Below, in pieces: positions 33,057 through 46,609 of a stretch of DNA of 64,000 bases. This DNA is from Helicoverpa zea (Eukaryota; Arthropoda; Insecta; Lepidoptera; Noctuidae). The stretch lies in the NCBI RefSeq assembly GCF_022581195.2, contig NC_061468.1, positions 10,744,001-10,808,000 on the forward strand. The letters are read 5' to 3'. Each line of letters starts with the position of its first letter. Positions within the stretch are counted from its first letter, which is position 1. The notes under the pieces are model-generated. The model was given only the letters and a program-made list of their open reading frames with translations. It did no database searches and had not been told where the DNA came from. Both the position numbers and the translations under genes were made by a program.

Positions 33057-34931
33057 TGTATGCCTTCAGTAAGTACAAGAGGCTTCGAAGGGTGAGAACT
33101 TGTTAGAAAATTAATTCGCTACTGACTAATAGATGGCGCTGTCCAGTACTAAAATGTTGCAACATTTCAACACACACGTACGATGGGCAAGTAGTTTTGC
33201 TATTTACCACAAGGTGGCATTGTTACCAATACTAAGATTAACTAAAGAAAAATTAAATTAGATTTATGAAAACTTTACCGTAATCTTTTGTAAAAATATT
33301 ACTCTACAATCATGTAGTGGTCAATGTATATTTTTGGTTTAATATTAATAAAATCATCACGATTAGAAAAGTAAAATGGACACATTGTAAGTTACTTACC
33401 AGAGTTCTATACCTTTTTATAAGTTTTTATTTTTGCATCGTGCATACCTTGATAACATAACAAAGGCAGCTGTTTATTTTAGCAATTAACGTTAAAATAT
33501 AGATTGATTGTATGATATGTATAAGTTTGATGTGTAGTCTGTAATCTAGGGGCAAGGGCAGTGGGGTAGGGGTTGGACGTTGCATTATTGCGAGGGTGGA
33601 TAGGTATTTAGGGCTGCCAATAATATTAAAATAGTCCTATGATTCCTACATTTATGTATTTTATGAAATACTATTATGTAGAAACATGTATAGATAATAA
33701 AATTAAAGAAAAGAGAGTGCTGTGCCGAGTTGGCAAGCCAGAGAGGGCAAGAGGAGGATGACTTAATTCACCTACTTTACGATATAGGTATTTTATGTAC
33801 TTACCAATTTACCAAGTAGCTGCTAACCTGTATCCACAACATATTTTCCAATTTGTTGTACTGTTCATTTCTGCAAAGCTGCTTTATTATAAATTCCTAG
33901 GACAGTTTATTTTTTTTAAACCATGGACTAAAACGACCTAAGATTGATTCTCTACAGTAGGATAAGTTAGAAAAACATGTCGAGTTATCCAGCTATTATG
34001 TAGGCAAGTACCTTTTTTGTAAATAAAAAAGTTAAATGGTCATTTTACCATGACCTTACCTACAAACAAATTGTCTTAAAAGGTTTTTTAAATGCTTCGA
34101 AACGACCAAGTCACGTCGTTATCTCAATTTGGTACAAAACAGTTAGCTTACTTAGCATTTTTAGTTTTTCGTTAACTTGTTGTTTACATTTATTTCCGGC
34201 ATGTTTTCCTTCTTGAGGAACCTTTTTTATAAGTCTAGGTCAAACCCTGATATCATGGTTATAAGACAGACTAGTTCTAGATCATACAGTTGTCCTGAAG
34301 AAACTCCATTGTTCTTCAAACCTTCCAAAAAAATTGCAATATCATAAAAAGGCCATAAAAGTAATTAACGATTTTTTTATACCGGCAACCCTGTGCAGCC
34401 GGTTCGTAGGGGTGACGCCAAGGTCACCAGATTACATAAATTTGAACGAAACTCCTCCGGTGCCGTGGGCGCGTGTCCGAATAAATTACACCTTTGTTAT
34501 TGCATTTTATATCGATTAAAAAGTTCATCAATCGATTTTTCAACACAACGCGTTATAACAAAGGAGGTTTAGGTTCAGTTTTATCTTTTATTTTAGGTAG
34601 GTACGTGATGAAGCTATCTTTGAACTATCTATCACCAAGTCTGTGGTACTGCAATGGATTGGTGACCAAACAAATGTATCCCTTCAAGTTTTTGCTAAAG
34701 ATATTGTTTAACTTACTTAAGTTTTTTCAGATAGCCTATGTCTGTCACTGTAAAATAGCTGGACGGATTTGAAAGTTACTGTCAACTGATTATTCGATAT
34801 GGAATAGGACACATCTTCTGAAAACACGGAGTAACTGTCTATCTTTCTGCTGATCTACCTAGTCCGTATTTTCAGTAGATACTAGCCACACCCTACACTT
34901 CCTAAATTCCGTTCAGCCATTTTACAGAGAT
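33057..34931. other. Intergenic DNA without recognised genes
   Basis: AT-rich stretch with only short, unsupported open frames. No tRNA, inverted-repeat element or domain recognised. Confidence 0.4.
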
Positions 34932-34986
34932 AGACAGACTTCAGACAGACATTTCTACCTTAGAAATGTCTGTCTGAAGTCTGTCT
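34932..34986. repeat. Perfect 25-bp stem hairpin
   Basis: agacagacttcagacagaca... at 34932-34956 is exactly inverted at 34962-34986, with a 5-base loop. It lies just after a partial repeat with 'gccattttacagagatagacag'. Confidence 0.9.
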
Positions 34987-34989
34987 CCC

Positions 34990-36020
34990 ACATATAATTT
35001 TGCCGTCCCACACAGGTACAATTAAGAGGAAAACAAAACAAACTTATCTAATAGTTGTCCATCACCTTTACCGGTTACTCGACGTTGTAAAACCGTTACT
35101 ACGCGGTGCAATTAGCTCGCCGGTAGCACAATAATAGACCAGCGTTAAATATATGGCTGCTATTTTGGACCACTGAAGCTACACAGTTCACGAATAGGCA
35201 CGGAGAGAGTTTCGTGATCTGATTAAGTAAATCCTTGTAAATTTTCCAAACTCTAAATTACAACTTTGCATTTCTGAAGTTAGCTACTTGACGCCTTACG
35301 TATCTACAAATTAGCATGTAGGTGTGTTTATATTTTTTTCGACTATTGTAAAGGCAATAGCGACCAACTTTGAATAAGCAAAGCTTTTCGTCAATATAAG
35401 ATTTTCTTTCAGCGTTGTCGCAGGAACTGCTTAATCGCAATTTATAAACTGTAGTCATCCGAAACTCCGGAGTATGCCCCTTGCATGATTCTACAAAGCA
35501 GCCCGACATTCGTAGCTAGTAGATAAGTACCGTCCTCTGCCGGTACCCATAGGTACGCCTGGAACATTCGATTTCAATCTTAATTCCTCGATTTCCATCT
35601 TAATAATCATTTCCTCTTGACTCGTACCTAAATCATCTTGGTATGACACCTACAATGGCGTTCCATACATTTATGAGCTTCTATTGTCTTTAGTAAGTAA
35701 GTAACAATAACCTTAATAAAAGGAATATTAGTATTTGAAACATTACCTAGAAGATAAGGAAGATAATTACAAAATTAGCTTTATGATAGTGTTGTTAATT
35801 ACCATTCTTTTTAATGATGCTCAATATAATACCAATTTATTGTTTTATTTCCTTAGATACTTACAGTTATCTTCAAGGAAAATTCCATTAGGTTTCATAG
35901 ATTGTTCTGGAAGAAGCCTCGGGCTGATTATGAAGCCGTCTTCTTGTATGTTCATCCGCGTCCTGGGGAACTTCTTCCCGTACCGAGATAAAATATCCCC
36001 TATGTTACTCGGGGACGGCG
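34990..36020. other. Intergenic DNA without recognised genes
   Basis: No gene, RNA or transposon end recognised between the hairpin and the SINE. Confidence 0.4.
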
Positions 36021-36032
36021 TAGCTTTCCAAC

Positions 36033-36391
36033 TGCCTCGTTGGTCTAGCTGTCGCATGTGCGGCTGCTGAGCGCGAGGTCTCAGGTTCGATTCCCGAGTC
36101 GGGCCGAAATTGCTTTGTGGGTTTTAGAAGACTTTCACAAAGCAGCCCGGAGCCTGGAAGTTGGTGATTGATACACCCGTGCATCGGAGAGCACGTAAAT
36201 GTCGGTCCTGCGCCTGATCTCTTTCCGGTCGTGTCGGATTGCCGTCCCATCGGGCTATGAGAGTGAAGGAATAGGGAGTGCACTTGTGTCTGCGCAAATG
36301 CTCGTGCACTATAATATGTCCCGCACAGTTGGCTAATCTCCTTAAATGAGAACAGCCGCCGTAGCCGATAATCGGCTAGGAGGACATCATC
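36033..36391 (+). mobile_element. SINE family 2, full copy with target-site duplication
   Basis: Starts with a tRNA-like head (36034-36103) having an A-box-like 'tggtctagctg' and a perfect B box GGTTCGATTCC (36084-36094). The body continues 'ttgctttgtgggttttag' and ends 'ggacatcatc'. AGCTTTCCAAC stands on both sides (36022-36032 and 36392-36402) as an 11-bp target duplication. Pol III transcribed and LINE mobilised by analogy with other SINEs. Confidence 0.85.
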
Positions 36392-36402
36392 AGCTTTCCA
36401 AC

Positions 36403-37963
36403 AGTGAAAGATTTTTCTCAAATCGCTTCAGTTTCGGAGCCTTTAAGGTACAAAAAAAACAATTTTGGTATTATAATAGTGTAGATTATTCTTGTCTTTG
36501 AAGACCTTCACGAATACTCGAATTATTTATATTATCTAGTTTTTCTCTTGATATAAAATTATCAAACAAAGAGAGTAGGTAAAATAAACTGTTTAACATT
36601 TTTAATGATAGAGCAACAAAAGATACAATATAATTAATGTTTTACATTAATTAGTTTGCTCGTGTTCATAAACAAAGTTTCGTTGTTTTTATTAATTCAT
36701 TATCTGCGCAAGGTCACGCGTGGAGACCCCATGGTAATAATACACGAATAATAGTTTACTCATGTCATAGTTAGGGTTGACTCTTGCGTGAATAGTCGAG
36801 ATAGTAAAAATGTGGTTTCAGCTAGCTGTTTTCTTCCATCTAGTCTATGTTCTTACCTTCTTGATGCCACCAAAAAGGATAAATCCTTACCCTGGTCCAT
36901 AAAAATTGTCCTGTGAAGTGATTTTGGTGAATAGACAAGCATATGTACCCGGTGCAGTATGTACAATTATGATTAATCTTTAACGTAAAATCTATTTAAT
37001 CATGTATTTTCTTACTGTATTATGTACCTTTAAACTGTCTATTAGTGAGACAACACCAACCTATATATTGAGAGCAACAAAAAATACAACTAAATCAATT
37101 TAGCAATACCGCACGAATTTGATCTACCTAACATCATTTACTACGATCGATCAACCCTAAAACAGGGCGTGATAGTTCCAACTCCAACGAACTAGCAAAA
37201 GCCTGACCTTCAGTAAGCAAGTGATGCATGAGTCAACGGCCAGCAGTTAGCAACAGATTGTAAGTACCAAACTTCTTGGAGCCTTGCCAGCAGCGTACAG
37301 ACTCCCTGTCGCTTGTGACTACCGCTCTGTAGATTGGAACCAGGTATAAACACAGATTATGTAAGCAACACGTTTTTATTTTATGTTGATGATTCTGTTT
37401 TAGCAGATGTGAGGAGTGTTGAAGTTGCCACATAGATTATTGATTCGTATTAAGTTATCTTGATATCAAAACAATCCCACTCTTAGCTAAGATTAATAAA
37501 TATCGAAGTATTAAAAATATGTATGTCTGTCTTTCCAGCAGCCTCTGTATGTTTTACTCTTCAAGAAGTGACGAGCAGTTACTAATCGCTGTGACTAAAC
37601 TGAAACACCAGCGAAAAGAGGACTGTTGTTTGAAAGCCTAACACCGAAGAAACGCCATAAGGTATGCATACCTTCTTCGTACGTACCTATTTCGCGTTTC
37701 TTTAATTTTCTCTGTATTTAGTCTTTGAGAAGAAAACTGTCTTACTCAGAAAGCGATAGGAAATCGTAAATCCAAGTTTCCAGCGGAGGCGGCGATTCTC
37801 CCGAACGATTTTGGCAAACATACAGAATTGCCAGCCTTGAAAATTTTATGGGTCGCATTTTCATGGAAACGGGTTTATGGCAATTTATTATTGTTTATTC
37901 CAACATCTGAAGGACATTGCGTCGGTCGTTAAGTATTTTTCCGAAATCTACAATCTTTCGAAG
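36403..37963. other. Intergenic DNA without recognised genes
   Basis: AT-rich, with scattered short open frames that show no domain. Nothing else recognised. Confidence 0.4.
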
Positions 37964-37965
37964 TA

Positions 37966-39269
37966 GGGTAAATACGCCAAATGTCGGCCTCCCCCCAAAC
38001 TTCGGCCGTCTGTACATTTTCAGCCTGCATTCATTCAAAAGGTAATTAAGTGTTAGTTTTGCTCCTCGAATTGCAACTTTGGTTTATACTCTGTACGTAC
38101 AAATCGTTACTATCCAATTCTGTCACTTACTCTTCTCATACTGAGCGTCAGTAGCGATTGCGCCGTTGAAACATCAAATTCGCACGTAAAGTAGCTTACT
38201 CGAAGTGAATACTCACATTTTGGGGATTGATATTAGAACGATAAAACATTTATTTATTTTTCTTTTAAGCTTGATTATCACTAATGGGTTATTTTTACTA
38301 TATTTTAAGATAGTTTTTTCAGCGTTTTGCGTATATTTTTCAAGGAAAAATAGGAGGCCGCCATTAGGACAACAGTTTTGACTTAAAACCGGAGTCTCGG
38401 CCGTGGCCGACTTAAAGCAAATGCAGTCTATTTTATAAATTCCTATTGTACTAATTCCGTTGGCTTAACAAGAGAATTTGCAAAGCTTATAGGAAAATAG
38501 ATCTATTTTACGTTTAATAGCCAAATAACGGCAGGGGTGATATTAGTTGAATCTCAAGAAATAAGGTACAAGAAATAGGGGCCGACATTAGAATCGTAAA
38601 TAATCGTAATGTCGACCAGCCTCGAACTCAAGCGCCACTATACAGGCTGATGAAAAAATACTTTTATATTTTTTCATTTTCTCAAAATGAAATAATTTAT
38701 TTATTATAATTCATTATATCGTAAAGGAGTTAAGTTTAAATGTTAATGTTGAGTTGACAGTTTTGTAGGCATGTTTATGGTAGCTTTATAGTTTGGGACT
38801 TGCTATCTATTAAACCGTTCTTATTAGCTTAAAAAATATAAATGGTTGGTCGTGAAAACGACTTTTTTTGTTTAGGGGAAACAAAAAAATATTTTACTAT
38901 AAATTAAACAAATACAATTACAAATGTATACTTAGTATTATATTATAATTCTGCTAAAATAAATCATGTTAATAATATTTGTCACTGCCTTAATTTAAAA
39001 CAGCCTATACCCGACCGACATTTGGAAAAAACGCGACCGGCCTTGGGCCGTGAATGGCCGACTTTAGGGTTTTTCTGTTCTCGACGCATCTAAGCCTTAT
39101 TACTTTTTTCTTTTCGTAGAAATATCAATCTTATGCCTATAAACATGACATAGATTAATCAAACTATCCAAAACCGCATCAGAAACTATCTTTCGTTGGA
39201 AACTGTCGGTGCTATAGCGAACCGCAATCAGAAAATCGCTAAGGGGGCCGACATTTGGCGTATTTACCC
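37966..39269. mobile_element. 1.3 kb non-autonomous DNA transposon, copy 2
   Basis: Same orientation, ends and interior as 25595-26903, roughly 97% alike by eye, with a few small indels (for example near 38741 and 38980). TA flanks at 37964-37965 and 39270-39271. Confidence 0.85.
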
Positions 39270-39271
39270 TA

Positions 39272-40216
39272 TGCCAATGAGGGGGCTTCCGATTGTCGTA
39301 ATAATTAATCTGAAAGTCGTTTGGAGTTTTATTTGTTTTGGTTTGTGGAAACAGGAATGACATGCCAGTGAATGACTGTTTTCTAGTAGTTTTTTTGTTA
39401 ATAGAGTAAAAATATTTATCCATGGCATCCTTACTTCCATTAATTCAAACAAGAAATTTAAAGCCATTTGAGAACAGGAACTGCAATAGTATCACAACAA
39501 TTTCATTAACATAAAAGCTGCTGACCTGATAAAACCGATAAATTGCACAACCCTTTCCGAAAATTCTACCTTGATGTCTCTAAACTGTAAACATTTCGGA
39601 GATATAATGGCAAACTTAATTTACATGACAACCTAATGTTAGATAACTAAAAAATTGTAATAATATAACTTGGCCAATTGTGCAATAAACATATCGAATT
39701 GTGCAATCGTCCGCTACAATTAAATCAAGTTAGAACTTGTATGATCTGGGTGCATCTTATGACATGACTAGGTAATACAAATCAATAGTCAATAATGTCT
39801 TGCCTACTTACACGTTTCTTTTCCGTTCTGTACCGAACTTGTGTTTTCCCTTTTCCCATTTTTATAAAATATTGGGACAAGTCGACGAATAGTGAGGATT
39901 TTCCAGGGAATGTATTTTTTTCACGGAAAAGTAGATATTTATTTAAGTGATACATTCTCAGCATTGATTTAATTTATTTATTTACCAGCTTATGTACCTA
40001 TACAGTTACACAAAGATCACAAACAAGAAGAAATAAAAAAAAATGTACAACAAAGACACAGCTTATTTCATAAGAAATCTCTTCCAGCAGGCCCATTATG
40101 GGAGAGTTGGAATATTCAGATTATTTAATCTGATAAAGAGGAAATATTTTTTTTATTTGATTGTTTGAACCGTAAAGGCGGCGCACCACTGAACCGATTT
40201 GAAAAATTAAAGCTAC
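39272..40216. other. Intergenic DNA without recognised genes
   Basis: No supported coding region. The end of this stretch (40150-40216, with 'gcaccactgaaccgattt') looks like an older dispersed repeat into which the RTE tail inserted. Confidence 0.4.
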
Positions 40217-40227
40217 ACTCTTACCGA

Positions 40228-40506
40228 GAGAACCAAAGTCATCGACATAGCCCACCGAATCAGCAAGCTGAAGTGGCAGTGGGCTGGCCATATTAGCCGA
40301 AGAACCGATAACCGTTGGGGTAAACGAGTTCTAGAGTGGAGACCACGCCTCGGCAAACGTAGTGTAGGACGTCCTCAGGCACGGTGGAGTGATGACTTGC
40401 GCAAGACGACTGGCAGGAGCTGGATGCGAGCAGCCGAAAATCGATCTCAGTGGCGTGCACTTGGAGAGGCCTATGTCCAGCAGTGGACTGCTATAGGCTG
40501 ATGATG
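40228..40506 (+). mobile_element. 5'-truncated RTE-type LINE, 3' end with target-site duplication
   Basis: An open frame ends at TGA 40499-40501 and reads ...TKVIDIAHRISKLKWQWAGH..., GRPQARWSDDLRK, WRALGEAYVQQWTAIG, the typical C-terminus of RTE LINE proteins in Lepidoptera. It is followed by a TGATGATG tail. ACTCTTACCGA stands on both sides (40217-40227 and 40507-40517), an 11-bp duplication. Only about 90 codons were inserted, so it is dead on arrival. Confidence 0.88.
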
Positions 40507-42889
40507 ACTCTTACCGAATAATGTCAGAATCAAGTTTTGGTATTGCATAATCTATTCGCTCATTTACTGAAAACAGTTTTTTAATAACATACATGACACA
40601 GTTTTGTTTTCATTTTATTTCGGCATGATGACTGATCTAAAGACGTTTCTACCCACCGTAAAAAATACGTCGTGAATGCATTTTCCGAGTAGACAACAGT
40701 GATATTTAAATGCATTGGCATGACTAATGCTAAAGAAATATTGAGTGTTCCGAGAAAAATGTTTCTAATGTTTTTTTTTGTGCAAAAATGTGTCTGAAAA
40801 TCTATAAGTACCTATAGCTACATATTTTGTTCATAGTAAGTGTGTATTACGAACTTATTTCTCTCTTAATTTTTTACCACCGATAGGCTTTCCCTGGATT
40901 CCGATAGAGGTGGCGTTTCGTCATACGCAGAAGAAAATCATTGAATGCAGCCAACCCAGTGATGAATGAAATGTTCCTGAAAACAGTTCCCGGTAAAAGT
41001 TGCGTAAGATCCGTTTCGGTTGTACACTGCGTGCAGAATTATTGGCACACCACAAAAATAATGAGCAAGTATTTATTTTGGGATATTATGAAATTGAATC
41101 GAGTGAGGAGTCATGTGGTTTTAATACTTATTTGTTACAGTATCCTTTTATTTTTACAATGAATTTTGCAGTGCCTATCGGTTAATTGCTTTGAGTGCTC
41201 ATTTTAATGGTAGGTATTTTTTAACTACTATCATAAATCCTGAATTTTTCCAGAGCTTATTACGATTTAGTTTTAGTTTAGGGTATAGGTTAGGCCATAT
41301 ATGTTGCTATATTCAAGGGTTAAAATTTTATTATGGTGGTTCGAGTTAGCAGTAACTTAAGAAATGGGAATATTTATAAATTGTTCGAGAAAAATCCCGC
41401 CTATAGAATAAGATATGTATCCCCTTTTTAACACTTTATTCATTGAAACGCAATGGTTTCATAATTTTTGCGCTAATCGCTAATAAAATATGTTGGGTCA
41501 ATATATTTGTCCTGCAGTGCATTGGGACAAGTGCCAGTAGTTCGTTAAAACGGATGAAAACAGAATAAATAAATATGACGCAACGCACCTATGGAAACGT
41601 CTAGAACATGTTTTTTTTTAATAATATTTTGTATTTTCATCCTACACGCAAGAGTATTTTTCCTCGCTTCAAAAAATCCAGAAAATATATTCAAAAAAAT
41701 AAATGGCGGTCACTTTTATTTTGAGTATTTGTGAAAATTTTCCGTCGCTCCGGTTTTTTTTATAGAAAACTAAGCTTATGCAATCAGGTGATTCAGACCA
41801 AGCTTCGGAACTTACATAAGACGTACTTGCGAGATTATATTTATCCGATTTATTAAATCTTACTTAGAAATATCGTTTTATGCAATCTACATAATGTTAG
41901 AACGATAAGTGTAAGATGGATGAGGTAGAGGTACCTACTCGCCTTGGGAGTAAAACCGCGGAACCCAACAATTTCATAATAAATTATTAATAAATAATAT
42001 CTGTCTTTTATGGATGTTTATCCATTACTATTAGTTACCTTGGCCTTGTTTACAGAGCGACCTTAGAACGCAGACAGTACTATTTACTTAGAAGACTTAT
42101 CTCTGGTAAACCATTAATATTATCTCCATATAGATCTGTGAGTAATGCCTGCATTATTAATATGATGTTATTGATTACTTTTTAAACGGTTAGCTACGTA
42201 TTTTAATGATGAGGTGTTAAAGATGGATATTTTTTATCATTAAGCATTCAAACGGTTAGGTACATCAATTATAAATGATCAAAATTATGAAAGGGATTTT
42301 GAAGATGAAGTTTACCATAAAGTCAAGGATTATTTAGAAGCCAGTTTTACTTTGACTAAGCTGCTTGATCAGTAAACGGGCAATGAAAACCTTTTTGACC
42401 TGCCACTTATTTCAAAATTCAGCTGGATCCCGAACCTAAACAGGTTGGAAGCTAACTTCGATATGTACAATTGAAACAAAACAAAAACCAAATTGTGAAC
42501 CACTTATTTGATTTTAGGTCAGGGGTTATCTGGCGAAAAATACACCCTGACACAATGCTAGGTTAGCCTGTAGTCCTCACGACAAGAAAATAAAATTAAT
42601 TTTAATATTCATTGCTCATTACCTGATCCAAAATTACTTACCTAAGAATAGAAACATCGATCAAATGATTAATACTCACATGTATGCAAATGCATTCGCT
42701 ATTGATAGAACAGTCGTTATTGACAGCTGAATCTTGTCTGTACATCTTTTAGATAGAATTTGCAGTTAGCCTTTCAGATGTTCTATTGCTGCAACAATTT
42801 GCCTAAGGTTTGCACAAGTCGGTCACGAAATAGAAGACTGGTATACGTAGGTTTCAGAATCATCCATTTTTTTTAACGACGACAAAAAT

Positions 42890-43080
42890 CATCAAATGAC
42901 CCCTCCCGCTGTGGGTTAGCAGCGGTGAGGGGTCAGTGTGAGACTCTTACTGACTAAAAGCCGTCGTGTTCCGTTGTAGGCCTTTTATGTACCAGGGCCG
43001 CGGTATCTCTTTCGAACAGTCCCGCAGCCCCGGCAGAGTATCACCCATCAGGGTTAAACCATCAATAGGGACCAGTCTAA
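42890..43080. repeat. GC-richer dispersed repeat
   Basis: Begins 'tcatcaaatgacccctcccgc', then 'gtgggttagcagcggtgagg' and 'agactcttactgactaaaa'. The composition is unlike its flanks, and I recall similar sequence as a common lepidopteran repeat. Family not determined. Confidence 0.45.
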
Positions 43081-45284
43081 AGTAGTCTTAACTCTTACTA
43101 AAAAAGAAGAAACTTAAGAATGTTTCTTAGAAGATCATCATTACATGATACTTAAATTACTACCACCGTAGTTCATTAATCAAGATGTTAAGCAAACCAG
43201 TCATTTGTAACTAGACTGACAAGACTTGCTCGTTAAGTTGAAGGATCATCCTACTAGCAGTTGAAACATACCACTTATCCACTTGCAAAAAACGAGCAGG
43301 CATCATTGAGGCCCAAATTACCAGTCTAAAAACGGTGGTGCCCATCTGGCATCAGCTGTCACCATCCTTCTTATTGGCCTAATTTATTTTAGGACACACG
43401 ATTCGCCGAAGAGCTAAGACGAGCTAGAATTGTCGGAGCGACCTTAAAACTAAAACAGGACTCTGAATCACTCGTGTTTCGTTATTCATGGCATCAATTA
43501 TGGGGCCTCATGCTTCACTCTGCCAATTTTCTATTGTATGTATCTGAATTTATTATCGGCTGTTGTCGTGTCTAATCTTGTATTATGTTTTTTATATATC
43601 CGTTGCTATGGTTTATTTATTATGTTTTAAGTACTTAGTTGTGTCAAGGTTTCTATGTCGAAGAATATTGGTAAGTTTTCTCAGAATCGCGCATCAAGTT
43701 TGTCATGCGGTTTGCAAGAAAAGTATTCTGCTTTCAGGAAATTCATGAAACTTCAGTTGTCACATTATTTCATATGTCCATGTTTAGAGGAGATAAATTT
43801 TAGCATGGAAAAATTACGCATAGCATAGAAATACTTAGGTATACTTGTTTTAAAAGTTGTGTCGTCTTAGAAAAGTCCCCGTGACTCGTCAGCCTCATTA
43901 AATGGAGGAAGGTCATGCCTGAAACCAGAGACAGGTGTGTTGTGACAATGCCATACGAAGGTGCCCCTATATGCCCTGTGGTTTCTGAATTTGAATAGAA
44001 AATATAATTCATGTGGGACGTGACTGAATGCTTTAGCATTCAAAAGAATAAATGCTAATATGAAGGTCGAATAAGGATGCGTTTGGCAGCAAATGTTATT
44101 AGAAGACAATAGACGAAATAAAATTGCATTTAGATTTTATTACCACGCAGAATATAAAGTACCTGTGTCTGTAAAAATTATCCTCTTATTCTTAACCTCT
44201 ATCTATGTATATTTCATGAGTTTTTGAGGTACTGTGAATTGATTCAAGTTCTTAGGCCTAGGTGCTACGGACCTTAGGCAATGTGCAAAAAGTTGTCTAT
44301 GTCTGTTGGCTAGGACTCGATCTTATTATATTTGCTTTACATTGAATGAACAGAACACTGATCAGTATATTCACAATGGAAACTTTAAAAGCTTCCTATT
44401 AAACTGTCAGCATGAGGAAAAGTCTAGTAAATATATCGGCCAAGTCCGACAGCTTAATGTATTTGTTTTAGGAAGCTGCGTAGGAGTGCAATATTTATCT
44501 ATAGATCCGGATGCAAAGAGATGGAGAGACAAATATTGTTCATTAATCAATGTCAACTAAAGATTCTCTGGGCTGATTGATTGATTGATCTTAATTAAGG
44601 AGTAGGTTGTGTGGAGTCTGTCAATAATTATTGATTGAGTTATATGGAAATGGCTAGCATAGATGATAACGAAATAAATAATGATAAAATGAATGGTTGG
44701 TGTGATAAAATAAAGGAAATACATGGGCCATTTAGAGGGATAAATTCATTTCTCGAATATGTTCCGGAGTCACGAATATGTGTTTACTTAGAGATTGTTA
44801 GCAGATCTACGGGCGGCAGTACTTGCAAAATATCTAACTCCAAATTTTGTAACTTGCTGGCTCATGTGCATAGATTTTGTAGCTGCAGGTTTACCTCAAC
44901 TAAAAACTTTTCATAAAAAATACTTACAGGATTTAGGAAAATCCAATTTCCTATTTGAAAGCTTAATCGTTGAGGTCATCTAAATTTGTATGAAAATTAA
45001 TAACGTTAACAATTCTTCCTTATTTGCGGTTCCTAATTATTTTAAATCAAGTCACCTCATAAAGCGCTTGCCTACTACGAGTTATTGGTATTTTGTAAAA
45101 CGTGACCTGCCTATCATTGGTGGTTCTTAAGGAATAACAGTATTAATATCGTGTTGTTTCCTCAACACGTTTTCCCTGAGGAAAACCACGGACATGATAT
45201 TGGCGATCAAATGGTGGCAAACGTTATTATCTAGCTAGTCGGATGTTTGTTTGTTTGAATTTTGCAATGTCCAAACAGTTTGCG

Positions 45285-45345
45285 TATCATCATCAGGCTA
45301 CCTTGTACTTGTCCACTGTTTGACAAAGTCTTCCCCTAGTGTCTC
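45285..45345 (-). mobile_element. Fragment of RTE 3' end, reversed
   Basis: Plus-strand 'catcatcaggcta...cttgtccactgtttgacaaag' is a diverged reverse complement of the RTE tail seen at 40460-40506 (ccagcagtggactgctataggctgatgatg). Confidence 0.5.
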
Positions 45346-46609
45346 CTTTCAGTATAATATCACCAGATGAACTAGGTCCTAAGCTTTATGCACATTAGGT
45401 AGATACTCATACATTTATATGAAGCCAGGACTAAGCTGATCGTCAGCCGTCGTGATGATAGGACATGCAAAATGACGGCTTTATGACAATTTACGAGCAG
45501 ACAGGCTCCACCCACGCCATCTTGAGACGACTTATTAACTTAAAAGTAAGAATTAACTGGCGTCAAGTGACGAATAAGTAATTATTGCTTTAGTTAATGA
45601 TCTTCTAAATCCCTTAGTGCGGCAAGTGTCCGCAATAAATCAAGCGGCGCCAGCGTCGGTGAGTCACGGATCGACGTCGGCTCAGGCGCAACTCTGTACC
45701 TACTATTTTTCAGCTAATTCTATTTACAGACTGAATATTAATTGCTCATTTAGTTCAGCTGTGACAATCGTATTGTGTGAAGTTGGATAAGGTTATACAA
45801 ATATGATTGGTTGGTGTTTGGAAGTGAGCTTAAACAATGTGGCTTTGGTCTGAATATCTACCTACATCTTCTGGATTATGTTACACGCTAAGTTTTTTGA
45901 GAGTAAATGATAATAACTGGGCAATATCAATGCAGCTTTTTGTTGTGAGGTGTCTATTTCATATCAACTTTATATCATTAAAGCAGTTGAGATGCGGTCA
46001 ATTTCAGTAGAAAACATTTAAAAAAATACGAATTTTCCGGGAAAATGAAAATTCATAACATCTGCACAGGACCATACTCTTAATTAATATGAAAAAGCGC
46101 TTGATTACTATGTACATAAATTACCGATGGCCGTAATCCGGTTAACCCTGTCACTTCTAATGAAACGCTAAGCTAAAATCCATTGCGTAGCGCCCCTCGT
46201 ACGTAGCGACATAAAATACGTGCCCCGTCTGTGTAGGGTTACTTCCCCTACCATTTGAAATGCTCAGATTTATTTTTGCGTACATTTATGTACAGTCTAT
46301 AAACAGCTAAGCTGTCTTATCGAAATCTAATGTTAAAATGACAGATTTATGGACGCTGTAAAACGCCAATAAAAATATCTATGCATACCTAACCAACCAT
46401 AGTATTTCTACCATATTATATATGTCTGGACTCGGAGCTACTTCAGAGAAATTCGTCATGGAAAAACCCAAAACACTTCAACCGGCCGGGGATCAACTAT
46501 GTCCAAATATACTTCCTATCCAAACAGATGAACATGTGCTAAACTAACACAAGAGAACATTATTCTACTTCATAAAGATCGTTGAACTCATAATTTCCAG
46601 AAAAAACTC

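Larger units (their letters stand above)
40518..46609. other. Gene-poor intergenic DNA
   Basis: Six kilobases of AT-rich sequence with short open frames but no recognisable protein. Repeat pieces lie at 42890-43080 and 45285-45345. No tRNA or rRNA. Confidence 0.45.

Noticed and set aside
36034..36103. tRNA gene candidate
   Set aside because: A and B boxes are present, but it is the head of a SINE with a body, tail and target duplication, and it does not form a full cloverleaf.
39782..39964. 60-codon frame with a basic C-terminal part (MGKGKTQVRYRTEKKRV)
   Set aside because: Short, isolated, no splice context or known domain. Compatible with chance.
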